DNA of 64,000 nt from Phycisphaeraceae bacterium D3-23 (lineage in GTDB: Bacteria; Planctomycetota; Phycisphaerae; Phycisphaerales; Phycisphaeraceae): NCBI GenBank assembly GCA_039555135.1, contig CP114179.1, positions 558,001 through 622,000 of the forward strand, in the 5' to 3' direction. The stretch's first letter is position 1. Each line of letters opens with the position of its first letter. The position numbers and the translations under genes were made by a program. This document shows, one piece after another, positions 27,137 to 35,895 of this stretch. Below the pieces are notes generated by a model, which saw only the letters and a list, made by a program, of their open reading frames with translations, did not search any database and had not been told where the DNA came from.

Positions 27137-27478
27137 CTATCCGATCGCGTCCGCGTCGGTCTCGCCGGTGCGGATGCGGACACACTGAGCGAGTTCGACG
27201 ACGAAGATCTTGCCATCGCCGATCGTGCCGGTGCGCGCCGCAGCGGTGATCGCGTCGATCGTGGGCTGGACGAACTCGTCGCTGAGCCCGATCTCGATGC
27301 GCACCTTCTTGAGCAGGTTCACCTCGATATCGGTACCCCGGTAGTGCTCGTGGTAGCCCTTCTGCTGCCCGCAGCCCATGGCCGTGGTCACCGACATCTT
27401 GTAGATCTTCTTCTCGAACAGCGCCTGCTTCACGGCGTTGAGCTTTTCGGGCTGGATATAGGCAATCAAAAGTTTCAT
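27137..27478 (-). CDS. glnK: PII signal protein (GlnK/GlnB family), Ile at position 51
   Basis: 113-aa PII protein. The ATG at 27478 starts [20 protein letters not shown]. The T-loop reads [22 protein letters not shown]: Tyr46 of YRG is kept and position 51 is Ile instead of Tyr, so classical GlnD uridylylation is not possible at this site. The B-loop [11 protein letters not shown] and C-terminal VRIRTGE are canonical, so nucleotide and 2-oxoglutarate binding should be retained. It follows amt copy 1 (62-nt gap), and would control that transporter by direct binding. Confidence 0.94.
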   Translation of the reverse strand: MKLLIAYIQPEKLNAVKQALFEKKIYKMSVTTAMGCGQQKGYHEHYRGTDIEVNLLKKVRIEIGLSDEFVQPTIDAITAAARTGTIGDGKIFVVELAQCVRIRTGETDADAIG

Positions 27479-27540
27479 AACTTGCGTCTCGTTTGTTTTA
27501 GATGGAGTAGGAAGAAACATGGAACATCAGGCCCAGCGGA

Positions 27541-29040
27541 CTACACGCTTGAGAACGTCTGGAAGCCCGCGTAGGCCTCCATACCGTGCTCCCCGATATC
27601 CAGGCCCTGCACCTCTTCTTCTTCCTCGACCCGAAGCCCAAGGGTGGCCTTGAGCACCAGCCCGACCGCGCCGCAGAAGACCGCTGTGGGGATCGCGTAG
27701 GCCACTACACCGACCGCCTGGACGCCGAACTGCGCAACGCCGCTCTGGATCGTGGCCTCGGGGTCGGGCACAAAACCGATGATGCCCTTCGCGCCGAAGA
27801 GGCCGACGGCCAGCGTGCCCCAGATCCCGCAGACCAGGTGGACCGAAATCGCACCGACCGGGTCATCGATCTTCAGGTAGCGGTCGATAGCGACCACCGA
27901 GAAGTAGACGATCACCCCGGCGATGCCGCCGATGACCACCGCGTGCCAGATGTCCATCTGGTCCGCCCCGGCCGTGATGCCGACGAGCCCTGCCAGGATG
28001 CCGTTGAGCGCCATCGACAGGTCGGGCTTCCTGTCCATCACCCAGCTTGTCAAACTCGCGACCAGCCCGCCCGAGGCGCCGGCCATCACGGTTGTCACGA
28101 GCACCAGCGAGATGCCCGCCGGGTCGGCGCTCAGCACCGAACCGCCGTTGAACCCGAACCACCCAAACCATAAGAGGAACACGCCGATCGCGGCGAGGGG
28201 CATACTGTGGCCGGGGATCGCCTTGGGCATGCCGTTGACATACTTGCCGATGCGCGGGCCAAGCAAGATCGCCATGACGAGTGCGCCCCACCCGCCCACG
28301 GAGTGGACCAGCGTCGAGCCGGCAAAGTCGTGAAAGCCCATCTCGGCCAACCAGCCCCCGCCCCAGTGCCAGGCCCCAAGGATCGGGTAGCACAGACCGA
28401 CGAAGACGGTCGAGAAGAGGAGGAACGAGCCGAGCTTGATTCGGCCAGCGACCGCGCCCGAGACGATCGTCGCGGCCGTCGCCGCGAACATCGCCTGGAA
28501 GAAGAAGTCGGTGTACCAGGTATAGGCGGCGGCACCCTCTTCACTACCGTAGTAGCGCGTCAGTGAGGCAGGCGTTGACCCATCTTCGGTGGGTGCCACC
28601 GTGATAAACCCGCTGACCGCGTCGAGGTCGATCCAGCCGTTGATGCCCATGCCGACCTCACCTTCGCCAAAGCCCGGGTACATCAGGTTGAACCCGACCA
28701 GCCCGTAGGTGAGTAGCCCGATGCAGATGATCATCGTGTTCTTGAAGAGGATGTTGACGGTGTTCTTCGAGCGCGTCAGCCCCGACTCGACACACGCAAA
28801 ACCCAGGTGCATCGTGAAGACCATCGCCCCAGCGATGAGCAGCCAGAGGTTGCCGACGATGAAGTTGATGTCCTCCATCGTCGCGTAAGTCGGCGCTTCC
28901 GCGACAACCTCGGCGGCTTCGACCGCCTCGGGCGCGGCATCGCCCTGCGCCAACGAAGGCAACGCGACCAGCAGGCCGAGCATCACCAGGAGCGGGATCA
29001 GGTACAGGCGTAACGGTTTGGATCGATCGGGCTTGAGCAT
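27541..29040 (-). CDS. amt: Ammonium transporter Amt (copy 1)
   Basis: 499-aa Amt family transporter. The ATG at 29040 is preceded by GGAG with 6-nt spacing (an in-frame ATG at 29052 is less well placed). A signal peptide (LYLIPLLVMLGLLVALPSLA) and an acidic spacer lead into NFIVGNLWLLIAGAMVFTMHLGFACVESGLTRSKN. Pore features: GWGALVMAI region with DFAGSTLVHSVGG (first pore His) and ISVHLVCGIWGTLAVG (second). An acidic EEEEEVQGLDIGEHG tail is typical of PII-regulated members. It differs clearly from copy 2 (longer first loop, different His context), so the pair is not a recent duplication. First gene of the amt-glnK-amt-glnK run. Confidence 0.95.
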   Translation of the reverse strand: MLKPDRSKPLRLYLIPLLVMLGLLVALPSLAQGDAAPEAVEAAEVVAEAPTYATMEDINFIVGNLWLLIAGAMVFTMHLGFACVESGLTRSKNTVNILFKNTMIICIGLLTYGLVGFNLMYPGFGEGEVGMGINGWIDLDAVSGFITVAPTEDGSTPASLTRYYGSEEGAAAYTWYTDFFFQAMFAATAATIVSGAVAGRIKLGSFLLFSTVFVGLCYPILGAWHWGGGWLAEMGFHDFAGSTLVHSVGGWGALVMAILLGPRIGKYVNGMPKAIPGHSMPLAAIGVFLLWFGWFGFNGGSVLSADPAGISLVLVTTVMAGASGGLVASLTSWVMDRKPDLSMALNGILAGLVGITAGADQMDIWHAVVIGGIAGVIVYFSVVAIDRYLKIDDPVGAISVHLVCGIWGTLAVGLFGAKGIIGFVPDPEATIQSGVAQFGVQAVGVVAYAIPTAVFCGAVGLVLKATLGLRVEEEEEVQGLDIGEHGMEAYAGFQTFSSV

Positions 29041-29343
29041 GAGACTCCTCATAGGGATAGGACATCCGCCGTGGTACACGGAGGATCAGGGCCACACGAC
29101 GCTTTTCGAAGAGGCAGTCTTCGCTGAGATAGGCGTCTACATGCCCAATGTTGGAACAAAGGGCGTGCCAAAGAAAAAAACGCCTGAATACTTGGATTCA
29201 GGCGTCTAATCGCGTCTTTTTCCATACTGCATCGGCGAGTCGCAATGATGGTGCCGCCCAATTGTGAGGCGATGGGGCACCCACTGCGCGCTTCGTAAGC
29301 GGCGACCAGGCGGCTTGCCTATGGCTGGCCACGTTGCTTGCAA
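29041..29343. other. Intergenic region between the DUF1080 gene and amt copy 1
   Basis: 303 nt between two minus-strand genes. It holds the terminator of the DUF1080 gene (29174-29204) and, closer to 29041, the upstream region of amt copy 1. The short plus-strand ORF crossing it runs through the terminator stem and is not believable as a gene. No other feature is seen. Confidence 0.6.
29174..29204 (-). terminator. Rho-independent terminator downstream of the DUF1080 gene
   Basis: On the minus strand CGCCTGAAT (29204-29196) pairs with ATTCAGGCG (29189-29181) around a 6-nt loop, and seven T follow directly (29180-29174). This is a textbook intrinsic terminator oriented for transcripts of the DUF1080 gene, 140 nt after its stop. 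Confidence 0.88.
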
Positions 29344-30588
29344 CTACTCCAATGGACGAAGCTGCACCTTACGAAACTCGATCGGCGTGCCCTCCGCCTG
29401 CAGGCAGATCGCGCCGTGGCCGGCCTCAATGTCGGTGCCGGCGTTTACCTCGTCGCCATTCACCCACACGCGGATCGTGTCGCCTTCGCAGCGCACGACC
29501 ATCGTGTTCCATTCGCCGATGGCGTGCTCGCTGTCGTTGGTCGTGTTGATCGTGCGTCGGCCCTGCGTCGTCTGGTCGTCGGAGACCGTCACGCCCAGCC
29601 CGATCCGCCAGAAGTCGCCCGCGTTGCCTGAGCCCAGCTGCACCTCCAGCGACTTGGGCCAGGGCCCCATCTCGCGCGGGCTCGAGCAGTGCACCAGCAG
29701 CCCCGAGTTGCCCCCACCGCCGGGCCAACGCCACTGCACCTCGAGTTCGTAGTCGCGGAAGTCCTGCACCGTGCGGATCACACCCGCCGGCCGACCGGCG
29801 TCCTTCAAGACACCGTCCTCGACACTGAACACGTCCGTCAGGGCCGCGTCATTATTGAGATCGCTCGTCCAGCCCGTGAGTGATTCGCCATCGAACAGGT
29901 CGATCGTTTCCATCGGCGTCACGACCAGCGGGTGGAGCGTGACGTTGCGGAACTCGACCGCGACGCCCTCGCTCTGCAGGCCGATGCGGCCGGCGCTGGC
30001 TTCGATGTCGTGGCAGCGGTTGACCAGGACGCCGTTGATGTAGACCGCCACCGTGTCGCCGTCGCAGACGACGTGCATCGTGTTCCATTCGCCCACTTCG
30101 TGCTCCGCACCGTCCGCGATCTTCACCGCGCGCCCGCCGGTCTGTGCGCTGTCTTTGTGGTCGGCGTGGTAGCCGAACCCGCCGATGCCGTGGAAGTCGC
30201 CCGCATCGCCCGACTGGAGTTGGGGCTCCAGGCACTTGGGCCAGGGCCCCGCAACACGCGAGCCCGACGCGTGCACCAGCACGCCCGAATTGCCCGCACC
30301 CTCGGGCCAGCGCCACTGCAGCGTCAGCACATAGTCGGTGTACTCGGCCTGGGTCAGCAGCGCCCCCACCGGCTGGCCCGTGAAGCGGACGACGCCGTCG
30401 CTCTGCGTGATCGAATCAGCCGCGTCGTCGGCGTTGGCCACATCGAAGTACCACCCGTCCAGGTCTTCGCCATTGAACAGGTCCATCGACTGGGTCGGCG
30501 TCGTCGGCGTGTCCTGCGCCGTGGCCGGCAACGCAGTCACGAACAGCATCATCAACAGCGTCGGCAGGCAGCGGGCAAGTCCAGGCAT
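29344..30588 (-). CDS. Secreted protein with two DUF1080 (3-keto-disaccharide hydrolase-like) domains
   Basis: 414 aa. A signal peptide (LPTLLMMLFVTALPATA) is followed by two tandem copies of the DUF1080 concanavalin-like fold. Copy 1 begins MDLFNGEDLDGWYFD and contains LQWRWPEGAGNSGVLVHASG; copy 2 begins TIDLFDGESLTGWTSD and contains VQWRWPGGGGNSGLLVHCSS. Both end with NTMVVRCEGDTIRVWVNG-like and VEFRNVTLHPL-like strands. The family includes 3-keto-glycoside hydrolases and is abundant in planctomycetes; catalysis is not proven for these copies. Single-copy proteins are the norm, so the tandem form is less usual. A terminator lies downstream. Start ATG 30588. Confidence 0.88.
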   Translation of the reverse strand: MPGLARCLPTLLMMLFVTALPATAQDTPTTPTQSMDLFNGEDLDGWYFDVANADDAADSITQSDGVVRFTGQPVGALLTQAEYTDYVLTLQWRWPEGAGNSGVLVHASGSRVAGPWPKCLEPQLQSGDAGDFHGIGGFGYHADHKDSAQTGGRAVKIADGAEHEVGEWNTMHVVCDGDTVAVYINGVLVNRCHDIEASAGRIGLQSEGVAVEFRNVTLHPLVVTPMETIDLFDGESLTGWTSDLNNDAALTDVFSVEDGVLKDAGRPAGVIRTVQDFRDYELEVQWRWPGGGGNSGLLVHCSSPREMGPWPKSLEVQLGSGNAGDFWRIGLGVTVSDDQTTQGRRTINTTNDSEHAIGEWNTMVVRCEGDTIRVWVNGDEVNAGTDIEAGHGAICLQAEGTPIEFRKVQLRPLE

Positions 30589-30658
30589 GGCGGGTCTCTT
30601 CTCTCAAGTAAAGTGGGGTGAATGTGTGCTTTAGATAGATGCAGACGATCCCAAGGCG

Positions 30659-31237
30659 TTACGCCTGCGGCGGCGCGTCGGCCGGCCGCCATCGTACGTC
30701 GCCCTCTCCCGCGTCGTGGTTCGCCCGCCGAGCCAGCACGAACAGCAGGTCCGATAGCCGATTGAGATATGCCATGACCTGCGGGTCGATTGACGCCGAC
30801 TCGGCCAGCTCCACCACCCGCCGCTCAGCCCGCCGACAGACCGTCCGCGCCAGGTGCAGCCGAGCCGCCAACTCGCACCCGCCTGGAAGGATGAAGGCTT
30901 TGAGCGGGGCCAGGACGGCACCCGCCTGGTCCATGTGCTGCTCCATCGCCCTGATATCACGCGCCAGGAGGCCTTGAGCCGCATCCTCGGCGGGCGGCTC
31001 GGGCCCCGCCGGGTCAGCGGTCGCCAGTTGTGCACCGAGATCAAATAATCGGTGTTGAACGGTAATCAGGGCCGCTATCACGACGTCATTCCCGCAGCCG
31101 GCCAAGGCCCAGCCCAGCGCAGCATTCAGCTCATCGACACAGCCGAACGCCTCGACGCGGGGATGGCACTTGCCGACACGGGGCCCGCCGATCAGATCGG
31201 TCTGGCCCGCATCGCCGCGTCGGGTGTAGATTCGCAT
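30659..31237 (-). CDS. PduO-type cob(I)alamin adenosyltransferase
   Basis: 192-aa ATP:cob(I)alamin adenosyltransferase that makes adenosylcobalamin. The ATG at 31237 gives the standard N-terminus MRIYTRRGDAGQTDLIGGPRV, whose TRRGDAGQT binds ATP. CVDELNAALGWAL and the FILPGG(C/S)ELAARLHLARTVCRRAERRVV signature (about residues 105-140) are diagnostic, as is the end VMAYLNRLSDLLFVLARRAN. The frame is open upstream, but only this start fits the family. It stands alone between the DUF1080 protein and a divergent small secreted protein. Confidence 0.93.
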   Translation of the reverse strand: MRIYTRRGDAGQTDLIGGPRVGKCHPRVEAFGCVDELNAALGWALAGCGNDVVIAALITVQHRLFDLGAQLATADPAGPEPPAEDAAQGLLARDIRAMEQHMDQAGAVLAPLKAFILPGGCELAARLHLARTVCRRAERRVVELAESASIDPQVMAYLNRLSDLLFVLARRANHDAGEGDVRWRPADAPPQA

Positions 31238-31280
31238 CCCGCCATGATACGCGGCAAGCGACCCACCGGGCACGGCAATA

Positions 31281-31306
31281 GGACTCGCAAAAAGGACTCG
31301 CAAAAA
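31281..31306. repeat. 13-bp tandem duplication
   Basis: GGACTCGCAAAAA occurs twice back to back (31281-31293, 31294-31306) and then starts again as GGACCCGCC. It lies in the 244-nt divergent gap between the adenosyltransferase and the 31482 gene, which otherwise shows only GC-rich palindromic words such as CGATCGGC. Confidence 0.5.
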
Positions 31307-31481
31307 GGACCCGCCGAACAGCCCAGACCGGCCAAGGCAAATCAACGCAGAGACAATTTTCTCGGCCAAGATCGGCCGACAAAAGCTGGACCGGCGGGCC
31401 GCGAACGCCGACGATGACAAACGGGACTGCTACAATCCCGCCACCCCCGACCGACCTCGGCCGATCGGCCCGAGAAAGACC

Positions 31482-31859
31482 ATGACACGACGGACCTACA
31501 TCCTCGCCCTCATCACCCTCGCGGCGACCCTCTTCGCCGGCGCGAGCCCCGCCATGGCCGCACGCTTGGTGTCGGTCAGCGTCGAGGCCGGGGACGAACA
31601 GGTGACCCGGTCGGGCCAGTTCCGCCTCAGCGGGCAGACCCGCGTCGAACTCAACTTCGACGCCACCGTCCGCGGCGGCGGCAATGTCGCCGTCCACGTC
31701 TACCAAAAACTCCCCAACGACCAGTGGCAACGACTCAGCACCCCTGTCGAGACCGGCCGAAGCCAAAACGGCAAACGCGAGATGACCCTCCACGCCGGCG
31801 AATACAAAGTCGAGATCGTCGCCACCAACGCGACCGTCACCGTCACCGTCGACAACTGA
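31482..31859 (+). CDS. Small secreted protein of unknown function
   Basis: 125 aa with a clear signal peptide (TYILALITLAATLFAGASPAMA, cleavage after AMA). The mature part is a beta-rich, Thr/Val-rich domain: VTRSGQFRLSGQTRVELNFDA, VAVHVYQKLPNDQWQRL, and a closing strand KVEIVATNATVTVTVDN. It looks like a single immunoglobulin-type or carbohydrate-binding-like module, but no motif identifies it. A strong terminator follows at 31893, so it is probably a single-gene transcript. Confidence 0.7.
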   Translation: MTRRTYILALITLAATLFAGASPAMAARLVSVSVEAGDEQVTRSGQFRLSGQTRVELNFDATVRGGGNVAVHVYQKLPNDQWQRLSTPVETGRSQNGKREMTLHAGEYKVEIVATNATVTVTVDN

Positions 31860-31892
31860 CACGCTTGCCGACATCCTGACCAGACAACCCCC

Positions 31893-31927
31893 GAAGCCCA
31901 CGCTCGCCGAGCGTGGGCTTCTTGTTC
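31893..31927 (+). terminator. Rho-independent terminator
   Basis: GAAGCCCACGCTC (31893-31905) pairs perfectly with GAGCGTGGGCTTC (31909-31921) around a 3-nt loop, followed by TTGTTCC. It lies 34 nt after the stop of the small secreted protein and terminates that transcript. Confidence 0.85.
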
Positions 31928-31973
31928 CACCCCATTGCCACGCGCGAACGCCCGCACCTCGCAGCAAAACGCT

Positions 31974-32001
31974 TTGAACCCATCCACCGCGGTGGTACGA
32001 T
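31974..32001 (+). promoter_or_regulatory. Sigma-70-like promoter for the MORN-CAP gene
   Basis: TTGAAC (31974-31979), a 16-nt spacer and TACGAT (31996-32001) lie just upstream of the start at 32037. The implied transcript start is near 32008, giving a leader of about 30 nt. Similarity to the consensus is fair; not tested. Confidence 0.45.
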
Positions 32002-32036
32002 CACGTGTCCACCGATTCTCCAACCCCGGGCCAAAC

Positions 32037-33512
32037 ATGCCAACACCGCGTAACACCCAACGCATCCTCGCCGCATCGACGCTCGCTTGCGCGGTACTCG
32101 CGGGCCTGACCGTCCTGACCGCCCGCCCCGCCCCGACCCATGCCGAGGACGACATCCCCACCAACGCCGCCGGCGAACGGCACGGCCGCGTCACGCTCGA
32201 ACACCCCAACGGCGAAACACACATCCTGGCGGCCTACCGCAGCGGCCTGCTCCACGGCACCTACCGTGAATTCAACGACGCAGGCCAACTCACCCTCCAG
32301 GCCACCTTCCACGAAGGCCAACTCCATGGCCGACTCGAACGCCGCACTGACGAAGGCCAGCGCCTCGAAATCGCACGCTATCAGGAAGGCCAACGCCAAG
32401 GCACACGGCAGGTCTTCCGCGACGGCGCGATCGTCCTCACCGAGACCTACGAAGACGGGCAGCGCACCACACAGGAAGGCGACGCCTCCGCCGACCCCGG
32501 GCCACCGACCTTCGGTATCGGCACCGACGGCCTTGCGGGTGGGGCGCCCGACCCCGCACTCCCCAGCGACGAGGCACCCGCCCCCAATGAGCCCGCGCCC
32601 ATCGGCCAACGCCCCGAACACCAGCGCGACACCTCCCGAACCCCCAACGGCTACCCGCACAGCATCGACGACCTCACCCGCGCCTTCGGCCGCATCGACA
32701 ACCTCCGCATCGAAGGCGCCCCCGACGAACAACAGGCCACCGCGATCCGACGGCTGATCAAGTACCGCCTGCTGTCGGGGCTCGAAGACCCCATCGTCGC
32801 GTTTGATGAGGATGAGGCCATGCTGGCTCAGCGATCGTCCGAAGTCTGCCACGCGATCGGCCGCATCGACCACTTCCCACCCAACCCGGGCATGCCTGAC
32901 GGCGACTATGCACAGGCCGCCGAGGGAGCCAGACGCAGCAACCTGGTGGGGCCCAGCACGATCGACCCCGCCACCGCGGTCGAGATCTGGATGGTCGACT
33001 ACGGCTCTAACAACAGCGACGAAGTCGGCCACCGCCGCTGGTGCCTCGCACCCGGGCTCTATGAAACCGCCTACGGTGAACACGAGGGCTATCACAGTCT
33101 CCTGGTCGGCGGCAACACACACGACCGTGGCCAATTCGACATGCTCGCCTTCCCCGGTGCCGGTTATCAGCCCGCAGAGTACTTCGACTTCATCCACCGC
33201 ATCAACGCCGAGAACCTGATCTGGACCCTGCACCTTAACCCCCGGACCTACCAAACCCCCGAACGCGCCGAACTCGTGCACATCTCCGTCTGGCGCGTCC
33301 TACCCAGCGGGGAACGATTCGAGGCCGAGGTCTCACGGGTCCACCTCCCCGAGGGGGATTTCGGCCTGGACGCCATCCTGTTCGATCCCGAAATCGAACA
33401 GATCGTCGCCGGGGAAATCTTCGAGGTGGTCGTCGAGGGCATCGAACGCAGACGCCGCCCGCACACGATCACCTACCGCGTCGAGTTCTTCGAGCTCGGC
33501 GACGAGGACTAG
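32037..33512 (+). CDS. Secreted MORN-repeat / CAP-domain protein
   Basis: 491 aa. The ATG at 32037 gives a signal peptide (ILAASTLACAVLAGLTVLTA) with the mature part starting near AEDD. Residues about 45-140 hold MORN_2-like repeats (GERHGRVTLEHPNGET, GLLHGTYREFNDAGQL, GQLHGRLERRTDEGQ, GQRQGTRQVFRDG). A low-complexity Pro/Glu linker follows. The C-terminal half resembles a CAP/SCP domain: AEGARRSNLVGPSTIDPATAVEIWMVD and especially VGHRRWCLAPGLYETAYG, the usual GHR-W-L-P signature of bacterial CAP proteins. A beta-rich end follows. The combination is unusual; function in the envelope or outside is unknown. Confidence 0.7.
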   Translation: MPTPRNTQRILAASTLACAVLAGLTVLTARPAPTHAEDDIPTNAAGERHGRVTLEHPNGETHILAAYRSGLLHGTYREFNDAGQLTLQATFHEGQLHGRLERRTDEGQRLEIARYQEGQRQGTRQVFRDGAIVLTETYEDGQRTTQEGDASADPGPPTFGIGTDGLAGGAPDPALPSDEAPAPNEPAPIGQRPEHQRDTSRTPNGYPHSIDDLTRAFGRIDNLRIEGAPDEQQATAIRRLIKYRLLSGLEDPIVAFDEDEAMLAQRSSEVCHAIGRIDHFPPNPGMPDGDYAQAAEGARRSNLVGPSTIDPATAVEIWMVDYGSNNSDEVGHRRWCLAPGLYETAYGEHEGYHSLLVGGNTHDRGQFDMLAFPGAGYQPAEYFDFIHRINAENLIWTLHLNPRTYQTPERAELVHISVWRVLPSGERFEAEVSRVHLPEGDFGLDAILFDPEIEQIVAGEIFEVVVEGIERRRRPHTITYRVEFFELGDED

Positions 33513-33519
33513 CCGGCGA

Positions 33520-35895
33520 TCACGCCGCCGGCCGCCGCCTCGGCAGGCCAAACACCCCCAGCGCCAGCAGCGCAAGGGTGCCCGGCTCCGGGACGTTGAC
33601 GCCGGGGCTTGTGCCGAAGTTGGCCTGAACGACGGCGAGATCGCCCTGGCCAACGACTCCGCTGCCGTCGGCGTCGCCCAGCGCGAGCGTGCCGTTGACG
33701 ACGGTGTCGCCCCAGTGGGCGAGGATGATGTCGAGGTCTTCGACGCCGACGAAACCGTCACCGTTAAGGTCACCATTGGATTCGACCTTGAGTTCGCCGG
33801 TGGTGTAGAGCGCTGCGTCGTCCCAGACCAGGCCTGTACTGAGCGCGGGCAGGAGAACTTCATCGAACGTGCCGGTGAGGGTGCCCCAGTCGAGGATGTC
33901 GAACACGGTGCCGGCGGTGGGGTCGTATTTGTCGATGAGGGTGACGTCGAGCGTGCCGTCGAGCGTCAAGTCGTCGTTGGCGACCAGCCGGTCGTACCCA
34001 GTCCCGGCCGTCGCGCCACCGAGCTCGATCTCGAGAGTGGAGCCATCGACGAAGTTGACGCTTTCTGCGGTCAGGATGCCGGCGCTCGATCCCGGCGCGA
34101 TCGTCGTGCCGGCGGAGGTTAGAACATCGGTTGCAATGGTGCCGCTGCCGCCCACAGTGGCGCCATTGGTCAGGAGCGCGAACGATCCCCCGAGCTGTCC
34201 ATCGACATAGAGCGTTCCACCTCCGGAGACATCGATGATGCCTGTACGGCCGCTGCTGTTGCCTGTGAGTGTGATCGAGCCCGCCCCGCTGACGCCCAGC
34301 CCGCCGCTGCCGGAGATCACCCCGTGGTACTCGGAGGATGTGCCGGCGTCGGGGGTAAAGCGGATCGACCCCCCGCCGGTCGACAGGTCCATCTGGCCGG
34401 CGCTCTCGCCGGTGGCGAATGCGAGGGTGCCCTGGGTGATCACGAAGCTGCCCGTGAAGCCGGTGTTGTCGCCGGAGAAGCGTTGCGTACCGATACCGTC
34501 CTTGACGACCTGGCCCGAACCGATGAGCTCCCCGGCGAAGTCTTCCCCGTTCGTATCGAAATACCCGATGCGCATGGCCTGGCCGTTGACATTGATGGTC
34601 CCGTCACCGCTGACCCCGCCGAAGTTTTCGTTCCCGTCGAACCGAAGCGTACCGCCGCTGTTGACTTGGACGGTTGCCCGGTCGCTGAAAGTGTCGCCGG
34701 CACCGGAAACGAGCGTGCCCTCATCGACAATAAAGGTGCCGACAAAGCCCGAGCCGTCGTTATTCAGTGTGAGCGTGCCCGCGCCGCCCTTCGTAAATGT
34801 GGCATCGATCCCGCCCAGGCCATTCAAGTCGCCAGTGAGGGCGACATTGTTGCCGTTGGTATCCAGAACACCACTGGATGCGCTGACTCTGATCGCGATC
34901 GTCATGTTTGAGTGGACCCGCAGCGTGCCGCCACTGAACTGCAAGAAGCCGGACAGGCCGCCCATGTTGGACCCGAAGGAGATGTTGGCGACGCCGGCGT
35001 TGAGACGCAGCCCGCCGGTAAACGTGTTGCTGCCCAGCAGAGTCAGCTCGTAGTTCTCACTGTTCACCGCCACCCCGCCATTGCCGGATATGACCCCGGA
35101 AACAGCCGCCGAATGAGAGGCGGTACTGTCGGGGTCGCCAAATGACAACACCGCCGACAGACCTCCGGCCACGCTGATATTACCCAGGCCGGAGAAGTCG
35201 TTATAGATCGATCCGCCCCCTGCGTTAACCGTCATCGACTGGCCAGCGTTGTCGTCGTAAAGAGTCGCCCAGTCCAGAGCACCACCCTCGCTGAAGAAAA
35301 TGCGTGTGTTCGAGCCCGGGGTATAGAGGGTCGATCCTGTGTTGCCGAACACCGAATCACCAACCAGAAAGATGTCCAGATTCTCGCTGTCTAAACTGGT
35401 GGAGGTGTTTGTCATGAACGTCGTATCGTCCAGGAGCAGATTAAGCTCGCCGTCACCATCGCTGTCAAAATTAGGGCGAGCATTGACTGTCATGTCATAA
35501 AGCGACACGGTGACGACACCGGTATCCAACGTGCTTTCTCCAGCATCGAGTGTGAACAAGCCGGCAGTCAGCGTCCTGCCAGGACTGCCGTTCATCGTGA
35601 TGTTTACGTTGATCAGCGTCCCCAGGCCGGAAGGCCAGTCACTGAATGTCATATTCGAGACAGTAGCCGATGTGTTAAATTGAATGATCGAGCTGGACGC
35701 CCCGAACCCGCCATTGAATGAAGCATTGTCGCCTGCACCTGGAACAGACTCGGGTGTCCAGTTCTCGGGGTTAGACCACTGCGAGTTGTCGCCATCGTCG
35801 GTCCAGACCTCCGACAAGGCCGGTGCGCAGGTTAGGCCAGCTGCCAGGAGGGCCGCAGTCGAAGGACGCCAAAGTGATAAAATGCGAATAGCCAA
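33520..35895 (-). CDS. Large beta-repeat secreted protein with dockerin-like end and PEP-CTERM
   Basis: About 791 aa. I place the start at TTG 35895, which has AGGAG 7 nt upstream and yields a signal peptide (RPSTAALLAAGLTCAPALS); the frame is open further upstream to 36018. The body is built of passenger-associated (autotransporter-type) beta repeats, for example GAGTLTLNNDGSGFVGTFIV and TQRFSGDNTGFTGSFVITQG. Near the end is a dockerin-like calcium pair, DLNGDGFVGVEDLDIILAHW and GDADGSGVVGQGDLAVVQANF. The C-terminus VPEPGTLALLALGVFGLPRR is a PEP-CTERM sorting signal (PEP, hydrophobic helix, basic tail). It is probably exported and anchored by an exosortase, which is not in this window. Confidence 0.85.
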   Translation of the reverse strand: MAIRILSLWRPSTAALLAAGLTCAPALSEVWTDDGDNSQWSNPENWTPESVPGAGDNASFNGGFGASSSIIQFNTSATVSNMTFSDWPSGLGTLINVNITMNGSPGRTLTAGLFTLDAGESTLDTGVVTVSLYDMTVNARPNFDSDGDGELNLLLDDTTFMTNTSTSLDSENLDIFLVGDSVFGNTGSTLYTPGSNTRIFFSEGGALDWATLYDDNAGQSMTVNAGGGSIYNDFSGLGNISVAGGLSAVLSFGDPDSTASHSAAVSGVISGNGGVAVNSENYELTLLGSNTFTGGLRLNAGVANISFGSNMGGLSGFLQFSGGTLRVHSNMTIAIRVSASSGVLDTNGNNVALTGDLNGLGGIDATFTKGGAGTLTLNNDGSGFVGTFIVDEGTLVSGAGDTFSDRATVQVNSGGTLRFDGNENFGGVSGDGTINVNGQAMRIGYFDTNGEDFAGELIGSGQVVKDGIGTQRFSGDNTGFTGSFVITQGTLAFATGESAGQMDLSTGGGSIRFTPDAGTSSEYHGVISGSGGLGVSGAGSITLTGNSSGRTGIIDVSGGGTLYVDGQLGGSFALLTNGATVGGSGTIATDVLTSAGTTIAPGSSAGILTAESVNFVDGSTLEIELGGATAGTGYDRLVANDDLTLDGTLDVTLIDKYDPTAGTVFDILDWGTLTGTFDEVLLPALSTGLVWDDAALYTTGELKVESNGDLNGDGFVGVEDLDIILAHWGDTVVNGTLALGDADGSGVVGQGDLAVVQANFGTSPGVNVPEPGTLALLALGVFGLPRRRPAA

